The position numbers and the translations under genes were made by a program. Of a stretch of 13,790 nucleotides of DNA, positions 1-6,018 are shown one piece after another. Below the pieces are notes generated by a model that made no database searches, was not told the origin of the DNA, and worked only from the letters and a program-made list of their open reading frames with translations. Source of the stretch: Propionibacterium sp. (GTDB taxonomy: Bacteria > Actinomycetota > Actinomycetes > Propionibacteriales > Propionibacteriaceae). The stretch covers positions 1 through 13,790 of the forward strand of contig JALHFX010000053.1 in assembly GCA_022837595.1 (NCBI GenBank), in the 5' to 3' direction. Each line of letters starts with the position of its first letter. The stretch's first letter is position 1.

Positions 1-3
1 CCC

Positions 4-33
4 ACGCCCCGCCGGACCACCCCGGCGGGGCGT
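4..33. terminator. Perfect 12-bp GC-rich hairpin, possible terminator
   Basis: ACGCCCCGCCGG (4-15) and CCGGCGGGGCGT (22-33) are exact reverse complements around the loop ACCACC. No T-tract follows on either side, so this is either a GC-rich actinobacterial-style terminator of a gene left of the window or a stable structural hairpin. The direction cannot be assigned. Confidence 0.55.
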
Positions 34-147
34 CCCCATCTCAACCCATCGTCACCGACCAAGACGTCGCCATCGTCAAACAACGCGACGGACGACACCC
101 CTCCCGCGATTGCCCTGCCGCTGCCCGCTGCCCGCTACCCCTCCCGC

Positions 148-194
148 GATCGTGTAGGTCCGTGGCCCGTGACGGGCTCTGGAGCTACACGATC
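148..194. repeat. Full nested palindrome, repeat unit 1
   Basis: The outer arms GATCGTGTAG (148-157) and CTACACGATC (185-194) pair perfectly over 10 bp. The inner arms GCCCGT and ACGGGC flank a single G. Together they could form one long interrupted hairpin in DNA or RNA. Confidence 0.8.
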
Positions 195-649
195 CGGCAG
201 GCGGGGAGCCGCGTCGGAGCGTCTGCCTTCCCATGCGGGGATTGTGGAGGTTCGGGGTCCGTGACGGGCTGTGGAGTTACACGATCCGGCAGGCCGGGGC
301 CGCGCTGGAGTGTCTGTCTTCCCCATTCGGGATTGTGGAGGTTTGGGGTCCGTGACGGGCCCCGGAGCTACACGATCCGGCAGGGGAAGGGGCTTGCCTG
401 TCCGCTGCTGCGATTGCCCTGCCGCTGCCTGCTTCCCTCCAACCGATTGTGGAGATTCGGAGTCCGTGACGGGCTGTGGAGTTACACGATCCGGCAGGCG
501 GGGAGCCGCGTCGGAGTGTCTGTCTTCCCCATTCGGGATTGTGGAGGTTTGGGGTCCGTGACGGGCCCTGGAGCTACACGATCCGGCAGGGGAGAGGGCT
601 TGCCTGTCCGCTCCTGCGATTGCCCTGCCGCTGCCGCTATCCCTGCCGC

Positions 650-696
650 GATCGTGTAGGTCTGTGGCCCGTGACGGGCTCTGGAGCTACACGATC
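650..696. repeat. Full nested palindrome, repeat unit 6
   Basis: This has the same 47-nt architecture as unit 1: a perfect outer 10-bp arm pair (650-659 with 687-696) and the inner GCCCGT/ACGGGC pair. Units 1 and 6 are the two copies in which the outer arms remain exact. The other five have the GATTGTGGAG-type left arm with a mismatch and wobble pairs. Confidence 0.8.
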
Positions 697-795
697 CGGC
701 AGGCCGGGAAGCCGCGCTGGAGCGTCTGCCCTCCCCATTCGGGGATTGTGGAGGTTCGCCGCCTGTGACGGGCCCTAGAGCTACACGATCCGGCC

Positions 796-823
796 GGACG
801 GGGCAGGACGGGGCAGGACGGGG
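796..823. repeat. Short tandem repeat, GGACGGGGCA unit
   Basis: Two exact copies of the 10-bp unit GGACGGGGCA (796-805, 806-815) are followed by a partial third (816-823). They abut the degenerate end of the last palindromic unit and lie just beyond the 3' end of the minus-strand kinase gene. Confidence 0.85.
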
Positions 824-874
824 ACGAGCAGACGGCAGGTCCGGGAGCAGAGGCCCGCACCCCGATGGAGGCTT

Positions 875-2293
875 TCAGCGAGCGGATAGCTGACGCTTGC
901 GCCGCGGCTTCCGCGCCTCGTCGGGTACGCCCTCATCCGTCGGTTGAGAGGCAGAGTAATAGTACGACGAGTAATAATGTGACCGATTGCTCAGCGGCAC
1001 ATCGTTCAGCACCAGTCCGAAGAGCGTGACCTCACCCGCGTCCAACAAATCGAGTGCGGCGGCCAACTGCGGACGACGCACTTCGCCGGAACGGGCGATC
1101 ACGATCGTTCCGCCGACCTTGGCCGACAAGACGACTGCATCAGTGACAGGCAACAACGGGGGAGAATCGAAGAGCACATAGTCGTAATGCTTCTCCACCG
1201 CCTCGAGCAGATGAGTCATCGCGTCCGAGCCGAGCAACTCGGACGGATTCGGTGGAACAGTGCCCGCCGCCAGCACGGTCAGATTCGGTGCCACCTGGAC
1301 AACGAACTCATACATCGGCCCCCGCCCGGTCAACACATCGGTCAGACCGAGATCGGCGTCGAGACCCATCCGATCGGCCACCTGCGGGCGGCGCAGATCG
1401 GCGTCAATCAACAGCACGGTGGAACCGGCTTCGGCCAGCACGCGGGCTAGGTTGACCACGGTCTCAGTCTTGCCCTCGCCGGTCAGCGATGAGGTGACGA
1501 CCATAGACGAGCGGTGCTGACCACCGAGCCCGACGAACCCGACATTCGTGCGCAGCCGTCGGTAGGCCTCGGCGTTGGCCCAAGCCGGTCCGCTCGTTTC
1601 CGCTACGCGTCCGGCTTCGCCTTCGCGATGCCCGATGGCCGCGAGCACCGGAGCGTCTGTCACCTGTTCAATGTCTTCGGTCGTCTGGATACGGGTGTCG
1701 AGCATATTGCGCAGTACCGCTTGGCCGAAGCCCAGGAGCAGGCCGAGTAGGACGCCGAGTGCAAGGTTTGTGGTCACCCGCGGGCTGACAGGGCTGGCAG
1801 GTATCGGCGCACTATTGATAACAGTCGCGGTCACCAACCTGGTTCCATCCGGTCCTGGCGGCGCGAGACTGGTGACAGCTTCCTCAAGGTTTGCTGCGAC
1901 CGTATTGGCCAGCAGAGAGGCCTGCTCTGGTGAGGGGTCTTTAGCGGCGATCTTGATCACCGACGTATTGGCCGGAGAGGAAACCTCTAGCGCCTTGGCG
2001 AGACGGGTCGGCGTCGTGTCGAGTCCCAATTGGTCGATGGCAGGTTGCAGCACGATCTCGGAGGTCGTCACGTTGATGAAAGAGTTCACCTGGCGTTCGG
2101 CATAGTTCGCGCCCTGGGAGAGTTCGCCTGCGGTACCACCGCTCTCCACGGTGATGAAGACCGAGGACGACGTGGAATACATCGGAGTCTGCATGAGCGT
2201 CACGCCAGCGGCCACGACGACACAGATGAACAGCGACGCGAGGATGCTTCGCCAGTAGTCGCGCACGATACGCAAGTATTGTTGCAGTTCCAT
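875..2293 (-). CDS. Wzz-type chain-length determinant fused to tyrosine autokinase (BY-kinase)
   Basis: A 472-aa membrane protein predicted to control polymerisation and export of a capsular or exopolysaccharide. Residues 1-200 form the Wzz domain: a first membrane span at about 16-34, an extracytoplasmic part, a Pro-rich PASPVSPR stretch (166-172), and a second span at about 175-194. The cytoplasmic kinase half carries EAYRRLRTN (242-250), Walker A with TGEGKT (271-276), Walker A' LLIDADLRRP (294-303) and Walker B LFDSPP (374-379). The C-terminus has a tyrosine cluster (Y440, 441, 444, 445, 446) of the kind autophosphorylated in this family, then a basic tail. The start ATG at 2293 fits the family's MELQQYLRIVR beginning; the upstream ribosome-binding signal is weak. 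It is divergent from the SGNH gene. No glycosyltransferases are in the window, so any polysaccharide cluster lies elsewhere. Two-gene kinase systems split these domains; here they are fused. Confidence 0.93.
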   Translation of the reverse strand: MELQQYLRIVRDYWRSILASLFICVVVAAGVTLMQTPMYSTSSSVFITVESGGTAGELSQGANYAERQVNSFINVTTSEIVLQPAIDQLGLDTTPTRLAKALEVSSPANTSVIKIAAKDPSPEQASLLANTVAANLEEAVTSLAPPGPDGTRLVTATVINSAPIPASPVSPRVTTNLALGVLLGLLLGFGQAVLRNMLDTRIQTTEDIEQVTDAPVLAAIGHREGEAGRVAETSGPAWANAEAYRRLRTNVGFVGLGGQHRSSMVVTSSLTGEGKTETVVNLARVLAEAGSTVLLIDADLRRPQVADRMGLDADLGLTDVLTGRGPMYEFVVQVAPNLTVLAAGTVPPNPSELLGSDAMTHLLEAVEKHYDYVLFDSPPLLPVTDAVVLSAKVGGTIVIARSGEVRRPQLAAALDLLDAGEVTLFGLVLNDVPLSNRSHYYSSYYYSASQPTDEGVPDEARKPRRKRQLSAR

Positions 2294-2461
2294 TGCTTGC
2301 TCTCTTGTTCCTTGCCGGTCACTTGTACGTCACCAGGGACGCACGCAGGCGCTGGGGCTCGCGCGCGGGCCAGGCAATCTTCAGTGCTTAGAATAATGTG
2401 AGCGTGGAGGGCAGACTAACCGCTACCATTTCGCTGAGACAAGCAAATTCGGAGGGTACCC
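2294..2461. promoter_or_regulatory. Divergent promoter region between BY-kinase and SGNH genes
   Basis: This 168-bp spacer must hold the start signals of two divergent genes. The only AT-rich island is TTAGAATAATG at 2388-2398. It contains -10-like hexamers on both strands (AATAAT on plus, TATTCT on minus), but no good -35 box stands at the right distance on the plus strand. The plus gene has a clear ribosome-binding site, GGAGG at 2451-2455, six bases before ATG 2462. Confidence 0.4.
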
Positions 2462-3220
2462 ATGAACTCGACCCGTCGCCCCAGGTTTGACATCATTGCG
2501 CTGGTCGTCCTCGGTTTGCTGGCTGTCACCGTAAGCGGGCTCGCCTTGATGCGCGACCGATCGCTCAGCACGGTCACCGGTGTCCCTGAGCTTCCCAAGA
2601 CCTCGGAAGCTCAGGCTCCAAACGCAGAAGAGACCGAGGCTGCGGCCCCCGATGAACCCGAAGCAGATCAGCCGAGCTCCCAGCCTCCGGCGGCGACGGG
2701 GCCACAGCGCGTCGTGATCATTGGGGATTCTTATTCGATCGGTGATCCGGCGAGCACCTGGGCTGGGCCTGCGACCCGGCAGCTGGGATGGGCGAACGTG
2801 ACGAACCTATCGGCTCCCGGACGAGGCTTCATCGCTCAACCACGTGACTGCGACCCGAATGTGCCGTGCACGCCATTCGGTGGTGCCATTGAGGCGATCG
2901 CTGCAGAGAAACCCGATCTGGTTATCACTTTCGGTGGGGCTGCCGACGGCGACGTTTCGATCAGCGCACCCTCAGCCGACTACTTCACCGCGTTGCGCGC
3001 CGCATTACCGGACGCCAAGCTCGTCACGCTGTCGACGGTCACTACCGAGCCGGAGGTGCCCTACTGGGTCACGCTGCACGGTCAATCGCTGCGTCAGGCG
3101 ACTGAGTCGGTGGGCGGCGTGTACATCGATCTCGGTCAACTCGGGGTGGGGGATGGAGCAACGCTTTCTCCCGAAACACAAGCAGCAATCGCGCAGAGTG
3201 TGGCCGACCAGTTGGCATGA
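2462..3220 (+). CDS. Membrane-anchored SGNH/GDSL-like protein, atypical active site
   Basis: A 252-aa protein with a basic N-terminus and one hydrophobic segment (about 10-29) that acts as a signal anchor or uncleaved signal. A Pro/Glu/Ala-rich linker (about 41-80) leads to an extracytoplasmic SGNH-fold domain. Block I is clear: VVIIGDSYS with the nucleophile candidate Ser90. Block II is Gly120 in SAPGRGF. Block III, normally GxND, reads GGAADG (158-163), without the Asn. Block V, normally DxxH, reads DGAT (231-234), so the usual catalytic His is Thr. Cys130 and Cys136 could form a disulfide. Such proteins often act on acyl groups of surface glycans; the divergent BY-kinase next to it fits an envelope role. 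It may be a non-catalytic binder or use a different His (His206 is present). The start is set by GGAGG six bases upstream. Confidence 0.8.
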   Translation: MNSTRRPRFDIIALVVLGLLAVTVSGLALMRDRSLSTVTGVPELPKTSEAQAPNAEETEAAAPDEPEADQPSSQPPAATGPQRVVIIGDSYSIGDPASTWAGPATRQLGWANVTNLSAPGRGFIAQPRDCDPNVPCTPFGGAIEAIAAEKPDLVITFGGAADGDVSISAPSADYFTALRAALPDAKLVTLSTVTTEPEVPYWVTLHGQSLRQATESVGGVYIDLGQLGVGDGATLSPETQAAIAQSVADQLA

Positions 3221-3329
3221 ATCTCGCATGCGGTTATCCCGGAGTCTGGTGCGGTATGGCGGCGGGTGAACTCCCGGGTGCTGCGTCCGAGTGCTTCGGC
3301 CGGAGGGGAATCTTTCGCGGTGCGATAGT

Positions 3330-3349
3330 GTTATATGAGTGATAACTCA
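3330..3349 (+). promoter_or_regulatory. Candidate ssrA promoter with small inverted repeats
   Basis: An AT-rich block lies just before the tmRNA 5' end. GATAAC (3341-3346) sits about seven bases upstream of position 3353, a sensible -10 distance, but no convincing -35 is visible. The block contains the inverted repeat TGAGT (3336-3340)/ACTCA (3345-3349). The assignment rests on position more than on consensus. Confidence 0.35.
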
Positions 3350-3352
3350 ACA

Positions 3353-3721
3353 GGGGGTGACTGGTTTCGACTGGGGACGGTAGTTCCAGGAGAAGCGGGT
3401 CGAGAATCCAAGGTCAACTCGTAAATGTTCCTTGGAAACCAATAAGTGCCAACTCAAAGCGCACTGACTTCGCTCTCGCTGCCTGAGCAGTGACCGAAGG
3501 GTCAGCCCGGACGTAGCCTTCCGTTCGGTTCCTGGCCTCATTCTGAAGGCTTGCTGATCAGCTCCAGCTTGGAGGGCTGATTGGGACTTAAACCAGGCTG
3601 GGCCTGTCTGCAACATGCTGACGTGAGTGCAGAGGCCAAGTAGAACGACTAGTCAGCTGCACCCGGAGAATGTCTGTAGCGCCGCGTCAGGACGCGGGTT
3701 CAATTCCCGCCACCTCCACCA
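3353..3721 (+). ncRNA. ssrA: Transfer-messenger RNA (tmRNA)
   Basis: A 369-nt tmRNA that rescues stalled ribosomes and tags unfinished proteins for proteolysis. The 5' end GGGGGTG (3353-3359) pairs with CACCTCC (3711-3717), forming the tRNA-like acceptor stem, and the genome encodes the terminal ACCA. The 5' segment has the conserved GACTGGTTTCGAC. The T-arm is GCGGGTTCAATTCCCGC (3694-3710). The internal reading frame starts at GCC 3448 and encodes ANSKRTDFALAA followed by TGA. The RNA is one-piece, not circularly permuted. A strong terminator follows nine bases after the 3' end. The 3' ends of ssrA genes are common phage and island integration sites, but I see no integrase and no second copy of this 3' end in the window. 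Confidence 0.97.
3448..3486 (+). other. tmRNA proteolysis-tag reading frame, ANSKRTDFALAA
   Basis: The resume codon GCC at 3448-3450 opens twelve sense codons ending TGA at 3484-3486. The hydrophobic ALAA end is the degron recognised by ClpXP-type proteases. The RTDFALAA ending resembles tags of actinobacteria. Confidence 0.93.
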
Positions 3722-3729
3722 CTGTCTGG

Positions 3730-3761
3730 GAGGTCCCGCCGATAGATGTCGGCGGGACCTC
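3730..3761 (+). terminator. Rho-independent terminator of ssrA
   Basis: A perfect 13-bp stem, GAGGTCCCGCCGA (3730-3742) with TCGGCGGGACCTC (3749-3761), has a 6-nt loop and is followed by TTGGTTT. It lies nine bases after the tmRNA 3' end. Confidence 0.9.
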
Positions 3762-3955
3762 TTGGTTTGGGCCCGGAGGTGGTCAGGAAACCAGCCCGGT
3801 GAGGGCCGCGACGTTTGCGTGGGTCGGGAACCTGGAGGAGGAGTTGGGTGAGTGTGGCGGCATTCAGCACGGACGGCACGACGTGCACAACCGAGATAGC
3901 GGACGATGTCAGCGGACGCGGTCGCCCGCTCCCGCAGCTCTTGCTAACACTGCTC
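3762..3955. other. Gene-free spacer between ssrA and urease operon
   Basis: Only short GC-rich open frames occur here, without ribosome-binding sites or recognisable protein similarity. I see no RNA gene, repeat or att-like copy of the ssrA 3' end. Confidence 0.5.
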
Positions 3956-3973
3956 TTGCTGATACTGGCGGGG

Positions 3974-4005
3974 TGCTAGCCAGGGGGGCTCATAATGTCC
4001 TAGCA
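3974..4005 (+). promoter_or_regulatory. Candidate operon promoter flanked by inverted repeat
   Basis: CATAAT (3991-3996) is a good -10 hexamer and would place transcription start near 4003, giving only about 12 nt of leader before ATG 4015. This agrees with the lack of a Shine-Dalgarno there. No clear -35 is seen. TGCTAG (3974-3979) and CTAGCA (4000-4005) form an inverted repeat straddling the -10, which suggests an operator or activator site. Direct proof is lacking. Confidence 0.45.
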
Positions 4006-4014
4006 TGATACAGC

Positions 4015-5325
4015 ATGAGCCAACCAACCAACGCGGTGGGGTCTCGGATCCCCGCCCCGATCAAGCAGGTCACCCACGGTAAAGCCGTATTGGTACTGCT
4101 GATCGGCACCCTCTTCCTCTCGGGCACTCCGTTGTGGGTCAAGGCTGCCAACATGGACCCAGCCACCCAGGCCTTTCTGCGCGTCATCTTAGGCTTCCTC
4201 CTGCTACTCCCCTTGGGGATCCGCGAAATCCGAACCAAGCAGGCACTGCCTCGCAAGAGCATCATGCTGGCTGTGATTTCCGGCGTCTTCTTAGGTATCG
4301 ATTTCACGGCATGGAACTACTCGATCTTCCTGATCGGTTCGGGTGTCGCAGCAATTCTGCTCAACCTTCAGGTCGTTATCGTGCCGATGCTGGCTGCGGT
4401 CGTTGACAAGGTCAAGCTGCCCAAGTCCTTCGTCTTCATCCTCCCGATCATGATCATCGGTGTGCTCTTCACCGGCGGTGTCTTCGAACCTGCTGAAGGC
4501 GCGGCTGGCCCGTCGATGATCGGTGGTGTGAAGACGTCGGTCATCGGTACTGCCTTCGGTCTGACCTCCGGTCTGTGCTACTCCATGTATCTGTACCTCT
4601 CCCGGAAGGCGTCCACCAGCGCCCCGCGCAAAGACCTCTACGTTCAGCCGATGATGTACACGATGCTGGCCCAGGCGATTGCTCCGACCATTTGGATGTT
4701 CACCGGTGGCAACGGCTTCAACATCACCCAGGGTGTTCTCACCAAGGATCCCATTACTGGTGAAATGGTGCTCCCGGCAGTGTTGGGCGACAACCCGACC
4801 CTGAGTCAGGCCACCATGGCTGGCGACCCGGTCAACATGGGCAACTGGATCAGCCTCATCTTGTTGATCGTTCTTGGCCAGGCCGCTGCCTGGACCATGG
4901 TGCAGCTTGGTTCGGTCTGGCTACATCCGACCTTGTCTGCAGGCATTCTGCTGCTCTCCCCGGTGACCTCGGTCATCATTGCTGGCCCGCTGTTCGCTGA
5001 ATGGCCGTCGTGGCTCCAGTGGGTGGGCGTGGGACTGATTCTGGCCTGCGTTGGATGGCAGAATGGCTTAATTCAGTCAGCCTTCAAACCGCTCATAGGC
5101 AAGAGAGCCGTTCCTCGTGCAGGAGCCTCGCCGACTACGGGTCGTGCAATTCTCGTCTTGCTGGGTGTGGTTGCTATTCTGCTCGGAATCGCGGCCGCCA
5201 TCCACAACTTCATCACCGGCCAAGTCGGTTGGAATACGGTGTTTACCATCGCACAGACTGTCGTTGCCGCTGCACTGACGGTCATTGTCACGCAGGATGG
5301 GCAGGATGCCAACGAGAAGGCTTAG
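4015..5325 (+). CDS. DMT/EamA-type transporter heading the urease operon
   Basis: A 436-aa integral membrane protein of the drug/metabolite transporter superfamily. Two EamA-like halves are visible: spans at about 23-41, 52-69, 82-102, 105-128 and 138-153, then 175-195, 211-229, 279-299, 307-325 and 333-349. The second half has a long hydrophilic loop (about 230-278). Two further spans (about 377-398 and 407-425) follow the usual ten, so it is longer than typical EamA proteins (about 300 aa). The gene ends 39 nt before ureA on the same strand with no terminator, so co-transcription is likely. DMT proteins carry diverse small solutes; urea, an ammonium-related metabolite, or a nickel-linked substrate would suit this position, but nothing in the sequence fixes the substrate. 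The start ATG lacks a Shine-Dalgarno and fits a nearly leaderless mRNA. Confidence 0.85.
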   Translation: MSQPTNAVGSRIPAPIKQVTHGKAVLVLLIGTLFLSGTPLWVKAANMDPATQAFLRVILGFLLLLPLGIREIRTKQALPRKSIMLAVISGVFLGIDFTAWNYSIFLIGSGVAAILLNLQVVIVPMLAAVVDKVKLPKSFVFILPIMIIGVLFTGGVFEPAEGAAGPSMIGGVKTSVIGTAFGLTSGLCYSMYLYLSRKASTSAPRKDLYVQPMMYTMLAQAIAPTIWMFTGGNGFNITQGVLTKDPITGEMVLPAVLGDNPTLSQATMAGDPVNMGNWISLILLIVLGQAAAWTMVQLGSVWLHPTLSAGILLLSPVTSVIIAGPLFAEWPSWLQWVGVGLILACVGWQNGLIQSAFKPLIGKRAVPRAGASPTTGRAILVLLGVVAILLGIAAAIHNFITGQVGWNTVFTIAQTVVAAALTVIVTQDGQDANEKA

Positions 5326-5364
5326 TCCTGCCAAACGAGCCACAACCCAGAAAGAGAGAGTTCG

Positions 5365-5667
5365 ATGCACCTGACTGAGCGTGAACATGAGAAACTCATG
5401 ATTGTCGTAGCGGGCGACGTGGCCCGACGTCGCAAGGAACGCGGCTTGAAGCTCAACGTTCCGGAAGCAACCGCACTGATCACCGCTGAACTGCTTGAAG
5501 GCGCACGGGATGGTAGGTCTGTGGCCGAACTGATGAGTTCCGGGGTGACGATCCTCTCCCGAGATGACGTCATGGAAGGCGTCGCGGAGATGATCGCCGA
5601 CGTCCAGGTGGAGGCCACCTTCCCCGACGGCACCAAGTTGGTGACTGTGCACAATCCAATCCGGTAG
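5365..5667 (+). CDS. ureA: Urease gamma subunit
   Basis: A 100-aa protein of normal length for the gamma subunit of a three-subunit bacterial urease, the cytoplasmic nickel enzyme that hydrolyses urea to ammonia and carbamate. It matches the family from end to end: MHLTEREHEKL at the start, then ERGLKLNVPEA, LITAELLEGARDG, the VAELM segment, and the closing TKLVTVHNPI. It has no catalytic residues; it packs against UreC in the (ABC)3 trimer. A purine-rich stretch (AAAGAGAGAG, 5351-5360) precedes ATG 5365. The gap to ureB is 18 nt. Confidence 0.98.
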   Translation: MHLTEREHEKLMIVVAGDVARRRKERGLKLNVPEATALITAELLEGARDGRSVAELMSSGVTILSRDDVMEGVAEMIADVQVEATFPDGTKLVTVHNPIR

Positions 5668-5685
5668 TTCTGAGGAGAACAGATC

Positions 5686-5994
5686 ATGATTCCTGGCGAG
5701 TACTTCATTAGCGAGTCCGGCCCCATCGTTCTCAACAGAGGCCGCGAAGCCATCACCATTGAGGTGACCAACACGGGTGACCGTCCGGTACAGGTCGGTT
5801 CCCACTTCCACTTTTATGAGGCCAATGCGGGTCTCGAGTTCGATCGCGAAGCCGCCAAGGGCAAGCGGCTGGATATTCCCGCTGGCACCGCCGTTCGTCT
5901 TGAACCAGGCGACAAGCGCACCGTCAACCTTATTGACTACGTTGGAAAGCGCGAAGTCTGGGGCTTCAACGGCAAGATCAACGGCACACTCTAG
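5686..5994 (+). CDS. ureB: Urease beta subunit
   Basis: A 102-aa protein of normal length. Family landmarks are MIPGEYF at the start, VGSHFHFYEAN in the middle, RLDIPAGTAVRLEPG and the closing VWGFNGKINGTL. It is the structural beta subunit and carries no nickel ligands, but its SHFHF region lies near the mobile flap of UreC in known structures. GAGGAG (5672-5677) is a good ribosome-binding site eight bases before ATG 5686. It lies between ureA and ureC with short gaps of 18 and 24 nt, so the three structural subunits should be made together. Confidence 0.98.
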   Translation: MIPGEYFISESGPIVLNRGREAITIEVTNTGDRPVQVGSHFHFYEANAGLEFDREAAKGKRLDIPAGTAVRLEPGDKRTVNLIDYVGKREVWGFNGKINGTL

Positions 5995-6018
5995 TCACGA
6001 GCTTTAGGAGAGATCACA

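Larger units (their letters stand above)
148..797. repeat. Seven-copy array of palindromic intergenic repeats with two spacer classes
   Basis: A 33-bp core beginning GTGACGGGC and ending CTACACGATCCGGCAGG occurs at 169-201, 261-293, 352-384, 466-498, 558-590, 671-703 and 765-797. The last copy is degenerate at its end. Start-to-start distances are 92, 91, 114, 92, 113 and 94 bp. Each core is preceded by an arm (GATCGTGTAG or the variant GATTGTGGAG) that can pair with its CTACACGATC or TTACACGATC end. An inner CCGT-G-ACGG inverted repeat lies between the arms. Sequences between cores fall into two families: a short one containing GGGAGCCGCG or a similar string plus CCCATTCGGG, and a longer one containing TGCGATTGCCCTGCCGCTGC. 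Long open frames run through the array only because the sequence is GC-rich and periodic; they have no start signals or recognisable protein, so I call no gene. The function is unknown. Confidence 0.9.

Noticed and set aside
162..778. Gly/Arg-rich proteins encoded across the repeats
   Set aside because: Several overlapping frames are open because the DNA is GC-rich and periodic. No ribosome-binding sites or recognisable protein families were seen.
148..797. CRISPR array
   Set aside because: The intervals are long (about 58-81 bp), similar to one another and fall into two families rather than being unique. No cas gene is present.
148..797. Integron attC cassette array
   Set aside because: The dyads do not show the attC end motifs (RYYYAAC/GTTRRRY), and no cassette genes or integrase lie between them.
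3694..3721. Second copy of the ssrA 3' end as attR of a genomic island
   Set aside because: I looked near 10523-10870 and 13099-13700 and saw no copy. No integrase is in the window.
3627..4008. Open frames over the tmRNA 3' end and the spacer
   Set aside because: They start inside ssrA, cross its terminator and have no family resemblance.
5077..5811. Minus-strand open frames over the transporter end and ureA/ureB
   Set aside because: They are antisense to strongly supported genes, with no motifs of their own.
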